A stretch of DNA of 64,000 nt from Polaribacter sp. L3A8 (GCF_009796785.1 NZ_CP047026.1:1634001-1698000), one strand, 5' to 3'. Positions 1-9,113 are shown, counted from the stretch's first letter. The notes: a model not told the origin generated them from the letters alone. A program made the numbers and translations.

Positions 1-24
1 TCTAAAAAAACAAATAAAAATATG

Positions 25-32
25 TAATTTTG
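25..32 (+). promoter_or_regulatory. -7 promoter box of argS
   Basis: The octamer TAATTTTG matches the Bacteroidota -7 consensus TAnnTTTG and ends 21 bases before the argS ATG. The window begins too close upstream to judge a -33 TTG element. Confidence 0.6.
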
Positions 33-53
33 CAATTCAATTTTCGATACTAA

Positions 54-1847
54 ATGAGCATTCAAAACATTATAGAAACCAAAGTAAAAGAGGGTTTTTT
101 AGCTTTATACAATATAGAAATTCCAACAGTAGAATTTCAGGCAACCAGAAAAGAATTTGAAGGAGATATTACAGTTGTTGTATTCCCTTTATTGCGTTAC
201 AAAAAAGGAAATCCTGTACAAATTGGTGAGAACTTAGGAAAGTACGTAGTAGAAAACGTAACAGAAATTACAAATTACAACGTAGTTAAAGGATTCTTAA
301 ACTTAGTAATAGACGATAGTTTTTACACCAACTTCTTTAATACCATTTACGCAGATATTACTTACGGGTCTGTTTCGCCAAAGGCGGATGAAAAAGCAAT
401 GATGGTAGAATATTCTTCTCCAAACACCAACAAACCTTTACACTTAGGGCACGTTCGTAACAATTTATTAGGCTATTCTGTTGCAGAAATTATAAAAGCT
501 GCTGGTAAAAAAGTCTATAAAACGCAGATTATTAACGACAGAGGTATTCATATCTGTAAATCGATGTTAGCTTGGGAAAAGTTCGCTCCCAATGGGAGTG
601 ATGGACAAAAAGAAACTCCTGAAAACACAGGTTTAAAAGGTGATAAATTGGTTGGTAATTACTACGTAAAATTCGACCAAGAGTATAAAAAAGAAATTGC
701 GGAATTAATTGCGGAAGGTAAAACAGAAGACGAAGCTAAAAAAGAGGCTCCGTTATTTTTAGAAGCACAACAAATGTTGTTGAAATGGGAAGCTGGAGAT
801 GAAGAAGTTGTTGCTCTTTGGAAAGAGATGAACTCTTGGGTTTATAAAGGTTTTGAGGTTACTTATAAAAGTATGGGTGTAGATTTTGACACTTTATATT
901 ATGAAAGTAACACCTATTTATTAGGTAAAGATGTAGTTGCACAAGGTTTAGAAAAAGGTGTTTTCTATAAAAAAGAAGACGGTTCTGTTTGGTGTGATTT
1001 AACGGATGATGGCTTAGATGAAAAAATTGTGTTGCGTTCTGACGGAACTGCAGTGTATATGACGCAAGATATTGGTACGGCTATACAACGTGTAAAAGAT
1101 TATGCAGATGTTGGTGGTATGGTTTACACGGTTGGTAACGAGCAAGATTATCATTTTCAGGTATTGTTTTTAATCTTAAAAAAATTAGGTTTTGATTGGG
1201 CTAAACAATTACATCATTTAAGTTACGGAATGGTAGATTTACCTTCTGGAAAAATGAAGTCTAGAGAAGGAACTGTTGTAGATGCTGATGATTTAATGGT
1301 AGAAATGACAGAAACTGCTAAAACTATTTCGGAAGAATTAGGAAAGTTAGATGGGTATTCTGATCAAGAAAAAAATGATTTGTATGAAGTTATTGGTTTA
1401 GGTGCCTTAAAATATTTTATTTTAAAAGTAGATCCTAAAAAGAGAATTTTGTTCGATCCAAAATCTTCTGTAGATTTTCAAGGAAACACAGGTCCTTTTA
1501 TTCAGTATACCTATGCTAGAATTCAGTCTATCATTAGAAAAGCAGATTTTGATTATTCTAAACCTGTAAAGATTGATTTACATGAAAAGGAAAAAGAATT
1601 ATTAAAACAGTTAGAGTTATACCCTGAAACGGTACAACAAGCTGCTGCTAATTATTCGCCAGCAATTATTGCAAATTATACGTATGATTTGGTTAAAGAA
1701 TTTAATTCTTTTTATCAGAATGTACATATTTTAGGAGAAGAAGATTTAGATAAAAAAATATTTAGAGTTCAGCTATCTAAAAAGGTTGCGGAAACTATAA
1801 AAGCTGCTTTTTTACTATTAGGCATTCAGGTTCCGGAGAGAATGTAA
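54..1847 (+). CDS. argS: Arginyl-tRNA synthetase
   Basis: Class I aminoacyl-tRNA synthetase that charges tRNA-Arg with arginine in the cytoplasm. The 597-residue length suits the bacterial enzyme. An N-terminal Arg-specific additional domain covers about residues 1-110. The HIGH-type signature is visible as PNTNKPLHLGHVRNN near residue 125, the KMSKS-type loop appears as GKMKSREGTVV near residue 400, and a C-terminal DALR-type anticodon-binding domain ends in the usual GIQVPERM. It stands alone, with a good -7 box upstream and a dispersed intergenic element downstream. The product is essential and the assignment is firm from the motifs. Confidence 0.97.
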   Translation: MSIQNIIETKVKEGFLALYNIEIPTVEFQATRKEFEGDITVVVFPLLRYKKGNPVQIGENLGKYVVENVTEITNYNVVKGFLNLVIDDSFYTNFFNTIYADITYGSVSPKADEKAMMVEYSSPNTNKPLHLGHVRNNLLGYSVAEIIKAAGKKVYKTQIINDRGIHICKSMLAWEKFAPNGSDGQKETPENTGLKGDKLVGNYYVKFDQEYKKEIAELIAEGKTEDEAKKEAPLFLEAQQMLLKWEAGDEEVVALWKEMNSWVYKGFEVTYKSMGVDFDTLYYESNTYLLGKDVVAQGLEKGVFYKKEDGSVWCDLTDDGLDEKIVLRSDGTAVYMTQDIGTAIQRVKDYADVGGMVYTVGNEQDYHFQVLFLILKKLGFDWAKQLHHLSYGMVDLPSGKMKSREGTVVDADDLMVEMTETAKTISEELGKLDGYSDQEKNDLYEVIGLGALKYFILKVDPKKRILFDPKSSVDFQGNTGPFIQYTYARIQSIIRKADFDYSKPVKIDLHEKEKELLKQLELYPETVQQAAANYSPAIIANYTYDLVKEFNSFYQNVHILGEEDLDKKIFRVQLSKKVAETIKAAFLLLGIQVPERM

Positions 1848-1900
1848 ATTAGTTAGTGCTAGCATTGGCTATAAGACCAAAAGTTAGTAAATTAGCCAGC

Positions 1901-1986
1901 GTTAGGGATTGCAGTGGCATCCTTTTTTTATTGATTTTTTTTCAATAAAAAAAGATACAACGAAAAGCCCGTTAAAACGCCCAAAT
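1901..1986 (+). repeat. Dispersed structured intergenic element, copy 1
   Basis: This 86-base stretch begins GTTAGGGATTGCAGTGGCATCC and ends AAAGCCCGTTAAAACGCCCAAAT, with a T-rich/A-rich hairpin (12 bp, about 1922-1953) in the middle. A second copy in the opposite orientation lies at 11599-11673. The flanking blocks are nearly identical in the two copies while the central stems differ in sequence yet both pair. It lies between argS and lpdA, 30 bases before the lpdA start. I recall similar elements scattered through marine flavobacterial genomes, and it may correspond to the Rfam flavo-1 family, which I could not check. Confidence 0.7.
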
Positions 1987-2015
1987 TTAAGAAATAAAAA
2001 GTAAAATATACAATT

Positions 2016-3404
2016 ATGAAATACGACATCATTATTATTGGAAGTGGACCTGGAGGTTATGTAGCGGGAATTAGAGCTTCTCAATTAGGCTTTAAAGTTG
2101 CCATTGTAGAAAAAAGTGAAATAGGTGGAATTTGTTTAAATTGGGGATGTATACCAACAAAAGCATTGTTAAAATCTGCTCAAGTTTACGATTATTTAAA
2201 GCACGTAGACCAATATGGTTTAAAAGCTGAAGCAATTGATAAAGATTTTGAGGCTATTGTAAAAAGAAGTCGTGGTGTTGCTGATGGGATGAGCAAAGGT
2301 GTTCAGTTCTTAATGAAAAAAAATAAAATTGATGTTATTAACGGTTTTGGTAAAATAAAAACTGGTAAAAAGGTTGATGTTACTGCTGAAGATGGAACCG
2401 TAACTGAATATAGTGCAGACAATATTATTATTGCAACTGGTGCACGTTCTAGAGAGTTACCAAACTTACCACAAGATGGTAAAAAGGTAATTGGTTATAG
2501 ACAAGCAATGAGTTTACCTGAACAACCTAAATCTATGATTGTTGTTGGTTCTGGTGCAATTGGTGTTGAGTTTGCGCATTTCTATAATTCTATGGGAACT
2601 GAGGTTACTATTGTAGAATTTATGCCAAATGTTGTACCGGTAGAAGACCTTGATGTTTCTAAACAATTTGAGCGTTCTCTTAAAAAATCTGGAATTAAAG
2701 TAATGACAAATTCTTCTGTAGAATCTGTTGATACTTCTGGTGAAGGTGTTGTTGCAACCGTAAAAACTAAAAAAGGTGAAGAGACTTTAACTGCTGACAT
2801 TTTATTATCTGCAGTTGGAATTAAATCTAACTTAGAAAATATTGGATTAGAAGATGTTGGTATTATTGTTGACAGAGATAAAATCTTAGTAAACGATTTT
2901 TACCAAACAAATATACCTGGTTATTATGCTATTGGCGATGTGGTTCCTGGACAAGCATTGGCACACGTTGCTTCTGCAGAAGGAATTACTTGTGTAGAGA
3001 AATTAGCTGGTTTACATACAGAACCAATAGATTACGGAAACGTACCAGGTTGTACGTATGCGTCTCCAGAAATTGCATCTGTTGGTATGACAGAAGCAAA
3101 AGCAAAAGAGGCTGGTTACGAATTAAAAATAGGTAAATTCCCTTTTTCTGCATCTGGTAAAGCAAGTGCAGCTGGTAACAAAGATGGTTTTGTAAAAGTA
3201 ATTTTTGATGCTAAATATGGCGAATGGTTAGGTTGCCATATGATTGGTGCTGGTGTTACAGATATGATTGCTGAAGCAGTTTTAGGTAGAAAATTAGAAA
3301 CTACTGGACATGAAGTTTTAAAAACAATTCACCCTCATCCAACAATGAGTGAAGCTGTTATGGAAGCAGTTGCAGATGCTTATGATGAAGTAATTCACTT
3401 ATAA
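2016..3404 (+). CDS. lpdA: Dihydrolipoyl dehydrogenase (E3)
   Basis: FAD-dependent disulphide oxidoreductase that reoxidises the lipoyl groups of 2-oxoacid dehydrogenase complexes using NAD. At 462 residues it is full length. The N-terminal FAD site is GSGPGGYVAG, the redox-active disulphide is CLNWGC (Cys40 and Cys45), the NAD fold is at VVGSGAIGVEF near residue 175, the second FAD contact is YAIGDV near residue 305, and the C-terminal dimer domain carries the catalytic HPHPTMSEA near residue 440. It is monocistronic, with a strong terminator after the stop. E1 and E2 genes are not in this window, so which complex it serves is unknown. Confidence 0.95.
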   Translation: MKYDIIIIGSGPGGYVAGIRASQLGFKVAIVEKSEIGGICLNWGCIPTKALLKSAQVYDYLKHVDQYGLKAEAIDKDFEAIVKRSRGVADGMSKGVQFLMKKNKIDVINGFGKIKTGKKVDVTAEDGTVTEYSADNIIIATGARSRELPNLPQDGKKVIGYRQAMSLPEQPKSMIVVGSGAIGVEFAHFYNSMGTEVTIVEFMPNVVPVEDLDVSKQFERSLKKSGIKVMTNSSVESVDTSGEGVVATVKTKKGEETLTADILLSAVGIKSNLENIGLEDVGIIVDRDKILVNDFYQTNIPGYYAIGDVVPGQALAHVASAEGITCVEKLAGLHTEPIDYGNVPGCTYASPEIASVGMTEAKAKEAGYELKIGKFPFSASGKASAAGNKDGFVKVIFDAKYGEWLGCHMIGAGVTDMIAEAVLGRKLETTGHEVLKTIHPHPTMSEAVMEAVADAYDEVIHL

Positions 3405-3472
3405 GAAAATACATAATATGTTATTCTTTGTTTAAGCAAGGGATTTCAACTACATAAATTGTACTTTAATCG

Positions 3473-3503
3473 AAAAACCAAAGCAACTTGCTTTGGTTTT
3501 TTT
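3473..3503 (+). terminator. Intrinsic terminator of lpdA
   Basis: The inverted repeat AACCAAAGCAA/TTGCTTTGGTT is followed by a run of T residues. It overlaps the earliest possible start of the next reading frame, so that start cannot be used. Confidence 0.85.
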
Positions 3504-3543
3504 GTATATTTATACTATTAATAACCATAAAGAAAGAATTAAA

Positions 3544-3918
3544 ATGAAAGCAAAATATCAAAGTGTACTTAACCTAGGTGAAGAATTAGCAATTAAAAAT
3601 GGAGATGTAAAAGAAGAAAATGGTGTTTTACATGTTACAGGAACTGCAAAGACTCAATATGAAAAAAATCTTCTTTGGGATGAAATTAAAAAAGCTGGTG
3701 GAGATAATCCTTCTGATATTATTGCAGATATTTCTGTAGAAGACACTTCTGTATTTGCAAACCATACTGTAAAAAGCGGAGAAACTTTAGGTAAAATAGC
3801 AAAACAGTATTACGGTAAATCATCTAAATACAATGCTATTTTTGAAGCAAATACAAATATCTTAACAAACCCAGATGTGATTAAAGTAGGACAAGAATTA
3901 GTGATTCCTAATTTATAA
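3544..3918 (+). CDS. LysM domain protein
   Basis: A 124-residue protein. Residues about 1-70 resemble a BON-like fold with no further signature; residues about 75-124 form one LysM module (HTVKSGETLGKIAKQYYGKSSKYNAIFEAN...VGQELVIP), which in general binds N-acetylglucosamine-containing polymers such as peptidoglycan. No signal peptide or membrane segment is visible, so it may stay in the cytoplasm as the YgaU-like LysM/BON proteins do. The frame is open upstream to 3493, but that start lies inside the lpdA terminator; the ATG at 3544 follows an AAAGAAAGAATTAAA stretch and gives the family-like N-terminus MKAKYQSV. It is a single-gene unit with its own terminator. Confidence 0.85.
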   Translation: MKAKYQSVLNLGEELAIKNGDVKEENGVLHVTGTAKTQYEKNLLWDEIKKAGGDNPSDIIADISVEDTSVFANHTVKSGETLGKIAKQYYGKSSKYNAIFEANTNILTNPDVIKVGQELVIPNL

Positions 3919-3938
3919 GAAATTACAAAATATAGTTT

Positions 3939-3971
3939 AAAAAAACCGAAGCAAATTGCTTCGGTTTTTTT
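3939..3971. terminator. Bidirectional terminator
   Basis: The stem AAACCGAAGCAA/TTGCTTCGGTTT has an A-run on the left and a T-run on the right. It sits between the converging LysM gene and the AsmA-like gene and can end both. Confidence 0.85.
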
Positions 3972-3984
3972 GTATCATAAATTA

Positions 3985-5472
3985 CTAAATTAAAGAATTT
4001 TGTAACCCTTTTTCTACATTTAGCCAGAAAAAATTCCAAAAAGACTTTGTTTTATCTCTTTCAACATTTTCAGTTTTCACCTTTACAATTCCGTTTTTAG
4101 AAGAATCTTTTATAAATAAATTTGCCAACCAACTTAACACCGTTTTCTTACTTTTCTTTTTATCTAAAATTTTAATATTAAAGTTTTTAAAATCTAAATT
4201 TAACTTACCGTTAGATGTAAAATCATTTCCTTCAAAATCAAAATACATCCTATCTATATAACCATCCATTTTGGCATTCATAGTAGGTAATAGAAAGGAA
4301 CTCATATTTTGAGAAGTAACATTAAACAAGCTTCCGCTTATTCTAAAATTATCATTTTTATTATTAATATCAAATGTCCATTCAATATCTAACGGAGAAG
4401 ATTTCATAAAGTTAGATTGAATCTTTGCTGTTGTTACGTTGTTTTCTCTAACATTATTATTATTTATATTACTTATTTGAGCATTTAGATTGTCGAAATT
4501 TAAAATACCTGGCTTGTTCTCTTTTATGGTGTATTCTTCATAAACAATTTTTGCTTTTTTAATCTCTACCTTCTTTATATCAATATTAAAAGGTAGCTCT
4601 CTAAGACTTTTACTATACAAGTCTTTTCTCTTATCTGGGTGTTCTAATACAGTTCCGTCTAAGTATAGATTAAAAAAAACTTCTTCAAATAAAATATGGT
4701 TTGCCGTAAAACTGAATTTTTCTTTTTCGGATATTTTTATATCAGAAATAACAACCTTTTCACTTAATAAAGTCATCAGTTCTTTTTCTTCAGAAACATG
4801 ATAGATATATTTTTCTCTTGACTTTAAGGGTACAATCTCTAAACTGTCTAAAGATAAATTGTCTTTTTCAAAAATCAGTTTAGAAAACTTCACTTTTTGA
4901 ACTTTAGAGTATTGTGTTTCAAAATCTATTATAGATGTTTCTATGTTAGAATATAAAAACGGAATTGATTTATTATTATCTGTATCTAATTCAAAATTAT
5001 TAATTTTAATGTAAATACTTTTAGCTGTTAAGGGAAAATTATCATTCTTTTTTATATCAACTTTAAGGTTTTTAAACTCAATGTGCTTTATTTTTAACGC
5101 TAATGACTCCCCTTTTAAGGTGTCTTTTTGTTTCTTTCCGCTATTGTCTTTTTTTGATATTTTACCTGTAATTTTTGAATTGATCGTTTTTAAATCTAAT
5201 ATATAAATTGATTTATTTTTGATGTATTGATAATAAGATACTCCTTCTATTTTTAACTTTTCGGTTTTAAAATGAAGACTATCTTTTACTATGGAAACAT
5301 TCTTTAAAGTGATATTTCCGAATAATAAATTTATCGAGATCGCATCATAATTTAATTGTTCTGCTTTTAAATAAGAATCTATTTTATGAGTAACATAATA
5401 ATCTGCAATTTTATAAATTGATAAAATAGATACCACTAGTACAAGTATTTTAAACGCTTTTTTGTGATTCAT
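3985..5472 (-). CDS. AsmA-like/DUF748-type membrane-anchored protein, function unknown
   Basis: A 495-residue protein with one N-terminal membrane helix (about residues 8-25, ILVLVVSILSIYKIADYYV) and a long, lysine-rich, beta-sheet-like remainder that alternates short hydrophobic strands with polar turns. Phrases such as SINLLFGNITLKNVSIVKDSLHFKTEKLKIEGVSY and a C-terminal LNLDFKNFNIKILDKKKSK resemble AsmA/TamB-like periplasmic beta-groove proteins that handle lipid or outer-membrane traffic. That is a resemblance in pattern only. The gene stands alone and is convergent with the LysM gene. I do not recognise a specific function. Confidence 0.55.
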   Translation of the reverse strand: MNHKKAFKILVLVVSILSIYKIADYYVTHKIDSYLKAEQLNYDAISINLLFGNITLKNVSIVKDSLHFKTEKLKIEGVSYYQYIKNKSIYILDLKTINSKITGKISKKDNSGKKQKDTLKGESLALKIKHIEFKNLKVDIKKNDNFPLTAKSIYIKINNFELDTDNNKSIPFLYSNIETSIIDFETQYSKVQKVKFSKLIFEKDNLSLDSLEIVPLKSREKYIYHVSEEKELMTLLSEKVVISDIKISEKEKFSFTANHILFEEVFFNLYLDGTVLEHPDKRKDLYSKSLRELPFNIDIKKVEIKKAKIVYEEYTIKENKPGILNFDNLNAQISNINNNNVRENNVTTAKIQSNFMKSSPLDIEWTFDINNKNDNFRISGSLFNVTSQNMSSFLLPTMNAKMDGYIDRMYFDFEGNDFTSNGKLNLDFKNFNIKILDKKKSKKTVLSWLANLFIKDSSKNGIVKVKTENVERDKTKSFWNFFWLNVEKGLQNSLI

Positions 5473-5594
5473 GTCAATTAATTTTAAAACAAATTTAATG
5501 AGGAAAAATATTCTTTATTACTCCGATACAAAAAATAATGGACTGATATCCTTCAATTTTAAATAAAAACAAGAGTTGACTCAATTTAGAATCT

Positions 5595-5602
5595 TATTTT
5601 TG
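5595..5602 (+). promoter_or_regulatory. -7 promoter box
   Basis: TATTTTTG fits TAnnTTTG. It falls inside the longest version of the following reading frame and therefore argues for the start at 5621. Confidence 0.5.
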
Positions 5603-5620
5603 CAAAAAAGAAATAATACC

Positions 5621-6223
5621 TTGATTACTAACAAAAAACTATTCTTAAAAGAAACACTTAAAGCACTTCTTAAATTAATAATTGCAGGAATTCTAATTGG
5701 TGTTTTAAAACAATATGATGCTATAATTGCAGGGATTTTAATTCTTAAAATTATACATAATATTTATAAAGAAATCATTAAACCAAAGACCAATAAAAAT
5801 TGGTTATTATTAATTGGTATGTTATTAACTGGTTTTGGAGGAATTGTTGGTGAAACTTGGGGTGTTGCAAATGGCTATTGGGAATATCATGAAGTTACAA
5901 GAGAACTCCCACTTTGGTTGCCTTTTGCATGGATGCTTGCTTTCCATTATTTATATAAACTAGAACGAAATTTAATTCCTTTACTAAAGGCCCAAACTCA
6001 AAAAAACAAAATTTTATTAGCCATATTATTGGCTTTAATACTTCCTGCTTTTGGAGAAGTAATTACTATTTACTTAGGAGTTTGGACGTATTATTGGCCA
6101 TATCAAATACTAGGCGTTCCTTTATATGCTTTTATTTGTTTGGTTTTTGTACACATGTTGGTATATACTATTTTACACTTTATTTGTAAAAAGTATAAAA
6201 TTGATGATGTGGTTTTTAATTAA
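5621..6223 (+). CDS. Polytopic membrane protein, function unknown
   Basis: About 200 residues with some six hydrophobic segments. Two related blocks are visible: GGIVGETWGVANGYWEYHE near residue 80 and FGEVITIYLGVWTYYWPYQ near residue 145. Each has a Gly-Glu pair inside the membrane followed by a G-x-W-x-Y motif, which suggests an internal duplication. Conserved Glu, Trp and Tyr residues in membrane helices are also seen in carotenoid-cyclase-like and other lipid-modifying enzymes, but I cannot name the family. The frame is open from 5576, but a promoter-like box at 5595-5602 lies inside that extension. The TTG at 5621 gives MITNKKLFLKE and a sensible membrane protein. Confidence 0.6.
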   Translation: MITNKKLFLKETLKALLKLIIAGILIGVLKQYDAIIAGILILKIIHNIYKEIIKPKTNKNWLLLIGMLLTGFGGIVGETWGVANGYWEYHEVTRELPLWLPFAWMLAFHYLYKLERNLIPLLKAQTQKNKILLAILLALILPAFGEVITIYLGVWTYYWPYQILGVPLYAFICLVFVHMLVYTILHFICKKYKIDDVVFN

Positions 6224-6235
6224 GCCTTCTTTTGC

Positions 6236-6271
6236 CATTTCGAAATGAGCTTTTTTGCGATTGAGAAATCT
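6236..6271 (+). repeat. Short dispersed intergenic repeat, copy 1
   Basis: The 36-base stretch beginning CATTTCGAAATGAGC and ending GCGATTGAGAAATCT recurs at 56771-56808 with only a two-base insertion. Both copies lie 3' of a gene in otherwise non-coding DNA. Confidence 0.75.
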
Positions 6272-6283
6272 ATTATTTCAAAC

Positions 6284-6327
6284 AAAAAAAGGTTCAATCA
6301 AAATGAAATTTGATTGAACCTTTTTTT
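6284..6327 (+). terminator. Intrinsic terminator
   Basis: The stem GGTTCAATCAAA/TTTGATTGAACC has a six-base loop and is flanked by A and T runs. It probably ends the membrane-protein gene; the A-run also allows termination from the other strand. Confidence 0.8.
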
Positions 6328-6468
6328 ATAAATATGTTTTTCTTTTTAAGAAATTAAAGAAGCTTAATCAACAACCTTGCCCCAAGAGTACGAATTATGC
6401 TTCCGAAACATGTTTTTTCATTTCGAGGCAAGCCTCTGTGAATTAAAACTTTGGCTATCGCCCTGCGA

Positions 6469-7323
6469 TTAAAACCTCCAAGCAACAACTCTTGTTACTT
6501 TATTTCCTTGATGCATCGGAATAATTTTAAACTCTTTAGCTCCTAATTTAGCTGAAGATTTCTCTAAACTTTTTACGTTTTCTTTCTTAGAAACTAAACT
6601 TGTATACCATTTACTACTTTTAGGAAACAAAGAACTTTCATATAAATAATTATGTAAAAAAGCTTTTTCTCCACCAATGTACCAAAGTTCATTGTTATTT
6701 CCTGCAAAGTTTCTAACAGCGTTATTACCTAAATTTCTAGATTTTCTACCGTTTGCTCCTTGTGCTTCTTCTGCCGATTTGTAAAAAGGCGGATTACACA
6801 TTACTGCAGAAAAAGAATCATCATCTTTTAAAATTCCTTTTAAAATTTGCGCTTCATTTTCTTGGTGACGTAACTCAATTTTAGCACTAAGTTTATTATC
6901 ATCCATAATATCTTGCACAGTATCTAAAGAATCTAAATCGATGTCTGTAGCAACAAAATTCCAATCGTATTCTGCAATACCTAATAAAGGATAAATACCT
7001 GTTGCTCCTGTACCGATATCTAAAATTTTAATATTTTTTTCATCAGAAAGTAAATCTGCTAAATGATGAATATAATCTAAACGTCCTGGTATTGGTGGAC
7101 ATAAGTTTTTATCTCCAAAATGCCACGTAGAAATTTTATCAAAAGAAAATAATAAGGCTTTATTCAGTTCTTTTACTGCTTCCGGATTCGAAAAATCAAT
7201 AGTAACAGTACCAAATTCGTTTTTAGCAACAAATTCTTTTAATGCTGGGTTTATTACATTTAATTCTTCAAAATTATACCCTTTGTTAAATTTGTTCTTT
7301 GGATGTAGACCTTTTTCTTTCAT
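6469..7323 (-). CDS. rlmF: 23S rRNA (adenine-1618-N6)-methyltransferase
   Basis: SAM-dependent methyltransferase that modifies A1618 of 23S rRNA. The 284 residues include the N-terminal KEKGLHPKNKFNKGYNFEEL typical of RlmF, the SAM-binding loop ILDIGTGATGIYPLLG near residue 100, and the adenine-N6 catalytic motif NPPF near residue 178. Its start codon overlaps the stop of bshC by four bases (ATGA-type), so the two are translationally coupled although functionally unrelated. Confidence 0.92.
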   Translation of the reverse strand: MKEKGLHPKNKFNKGYNFEELNVINPALKEFVAKNEFGTVTIDFSNPEAVKELNKALLFSFDKISTWHFGDKNLCPPIPGRLDYIHHLADLLSDEKNIKILDIGTGATGIYPLLGIAEYDWNFVATDIDLDSLDTVQDIMDDNKLSAKIELRHQENEAQILKGILKDDDSFSAVMCNPPFYKSAEEAQGANGRKSRNLGNNAVRNFAGNNNELWYIGGEKAFLHNYLYESSLFPKSSKWYTSLVSKKENVKSLEKSSAKLGAKEFKIIPMHQGNKVTRVVAWRF

Positions 7324-8915
7324 TCTAATTCTAATACTGTAAACTCTAATTGTAAAGGTTTTAAAGCACCTTTTAACGCTTTTATAAATGAAAAACCATA
7401 CGCTAAATAATATTCAGAAAAGTTACGTTGCCTTTCTTCTAAACTTTGGTTTGGTAAAATTTCATTTTGAAGTTGAGTAATTCTATCAACTAAATCATTT
7501 TGTCTTCTTTTCTCTGCTTTTAACAAACGCTTTTGCAAATTTTCTAATCCTTTAATTTGCTTTCTTTCTTGTGCATTTACTGCATTTACAAAAGAAACAT
7601 CTGTTTTTTTAGCAACTGCTTTTAGTTCTAAAAACTGCTTTTCTAAGAACTGAATCTTTTCATCAAAGTTAACCTTAATATCAGAGTTTTCGGTTACTTT
7701 TTTAGACAATAAATCATATTGGTCTAAAAACAACTCTTCTAAAGAGATATTTAGTTTTTCTAGCTTGTTTACTTGCTTTTTAGAGACTACTTGTACAGAA
7801 TTACGCAACAATAAAATAGGAAACGGAATTGCTACTTTTTCAAAATAATCTTTTAATTCTAACCAATACGCCATTTCTCCTCCTCCGCCTAAATAGCAAA
7901 GATTTGGTAAAATAACCTCTTGGTATAAAGGTCTCATAATTACGTTTGGCGAAAATGATTTTGGGTTGTTATCAACTTCCTTTAAAATTTCTGCCTTGGT
8001 AAAAGTAATATTGGTGTTGTTTACTTTATAAACTCCGTCTTCAAAAAGAATACGTTCTCTAAAATCATCGCCCAAATAAAATAAATTAATTTCTCTTGGG
8101 TTTACTTGAATTTTATAAGCCGTTTCTAGATATGTAATTGTTTTAGAAACTGCTTTAAAAGAAGTTTCATTTTCTAATTCGTCTTTTACTATTGGGTTAA
8201 ATAGTTGTTTTAAACTAGCATCATCACCATCTAAAATAACCAAACCATAATCAGTAAACAATTCATTTGCAATATATCTTGTTGCATCTGCTAAATTATT
8301 ATGTTTTAAATAACCATCAGAAAATAGTTGTTTTAGAAATGTTGCATTTTTAGAATTGCCTAAATGGTTAGAAAAAACATCAAAAACATCTTCTAATCCA
8401 TCTGTAGAAAATCGTCCAACAGCGCCACCATCTTCTCTATTCCACATTACTTTTTTACCATCAAAATTAAAGTAATTAATTTCTTCAAAATCATGATCTT
8501 CTGTTGCCATCCAATAAATTGGAACAAAATTTTGTTCGGGAAATTTAGCGGTTAACTCTTCGCACAAATTTATGGTAGAAAGTATCTTATACAAGAAATA
8601 CAACGGCCCTGTAAACAAATTTAATTGATGCCCCGTAGTTACCGTAAACGTATTTTTATGTTTTAAACTCTCTATATATTCATTCGTTTTCTCAGAAACT
8701 TTAAAATCTATATACTGATTTTTTAAAGCATCTACCAATACCAATCTAGATTGTAATCGAAAAGACTTTTGCTTTTCTTCTATCTGGTTATGAAAACCTG
8801 TAATATCTGGAAAATTATTATAAAATGGCTGTATCGCTTCTTTTTTCTCTAAATAATCTAACATTGTAGCAGAGAAAAAGCCGGTTTTTTTAAAGGGTAT
8901 CTGTGTTACTTTCAT
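7320..8915 (-). CDS. bshC: Bacillithiol synthase, cysteine-adding enzyme
   Basis: BshC joins cysteine to glucosamine-malate, the last step of bacillithiol synthesis; bacillithiol is the main low-molecular-weight thiol of Firmicutes and many Bacteroidota. About 531 residues. Visible family features are TGHQLNLFTGPLYFLYKI near residue 98, PIYWMATEDHDFEEIN near residue 140, VIMRPLYQEVILPNLCYLGGGGEMAYWLELK near residue 330, and a coiled-coil-rich C-terminal arm with many Lys and Glu (about 400-500). The ATG at 8915 (MKVTQIPFKKTGFFS) is preferred over the in-frame ATG four codons upstream. It is the first gene of a unit with rlmF. BshA and BshB are not in the window. Confidence 0.93.
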   Translation of the reverse strand: MKVTQIPFKKTGFFSATMLDYLEKKEAIQPFYNNFPDITGFHNQIEEKQKSFRLQSRLVLVDALKNQYIDFKVSEKTNEYIESLKHKNTFTVTTGHQLNLFTGPLYFLYKILSTINLCEELTAKFPEQNFVPIYWMATEDHDFEEINYFNFDGKKVMWNREDGGAVGRFSTDGLEDVFDVFSNHLGNSKNATFLKQLFSDGYLKHNNLADATRYIANELFTDYGLVILDGDDASLKQLFNPIVKDELENETSFKAVSKTITYLETAYKIQVNPREINLFYLGDDFRERILFEDGVYKVNNTNITFTKAEILKEVDNNPKSFSPNVIMRPLYQEVILPNLCYLGGGGEMAYWLELKDYFEKVAIPFPILLLRNSVQVVSKKQVNKLEKLNISLEELFLDQYDLLSKKVTENSDIKVNFDEKIQFLEKQFLELKAVAKKTDVSFVNAVNAQERKQIKGLENLQKRLLKAEKRRQNDLVDRITQLQNEILPNQSLEERQRNFSEYYLAYGFSFIKALKGALKPLQLEFTVLELE

Positions 8916-9087
8916 CTTAAAGAACACGGTTTTGGCAACAATCAGATTCTGAGGTAGAATTCATTTAGTTTAATTAATTTTTGATAAAAATACGAATAAT
9001 TTATCCTTTGTCGTAAGGCTAAATTCAATCTAACAAAGTTTTAACATCAAAAGATTCAATCTACTGAAAAACAAAAAAATATATTCT

Positions 9088-9095
9088 TACTTTTG
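9088..9095 (+). promoter_or_regulatory. -7 promoter box of the M14 peptidase gene
   Basis: TACTTTTG fits TAnnTTTG and overlaps an upstream TTG at 9093 that could otherwise be called as the start. The real start is therefore the ATG at 9114. Confidence 0.65.
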
Positions 9096-9113
9096 GTTTC
9101 CAAATGCTTATTT

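Noticed and set aside
1902..2084. A 60-codon minus-strand frame over the lpdA start
   Set aside because: It reads through the dispersed repeat element and the first codons of lpdA on the opposite strand; no protein-like pattern.
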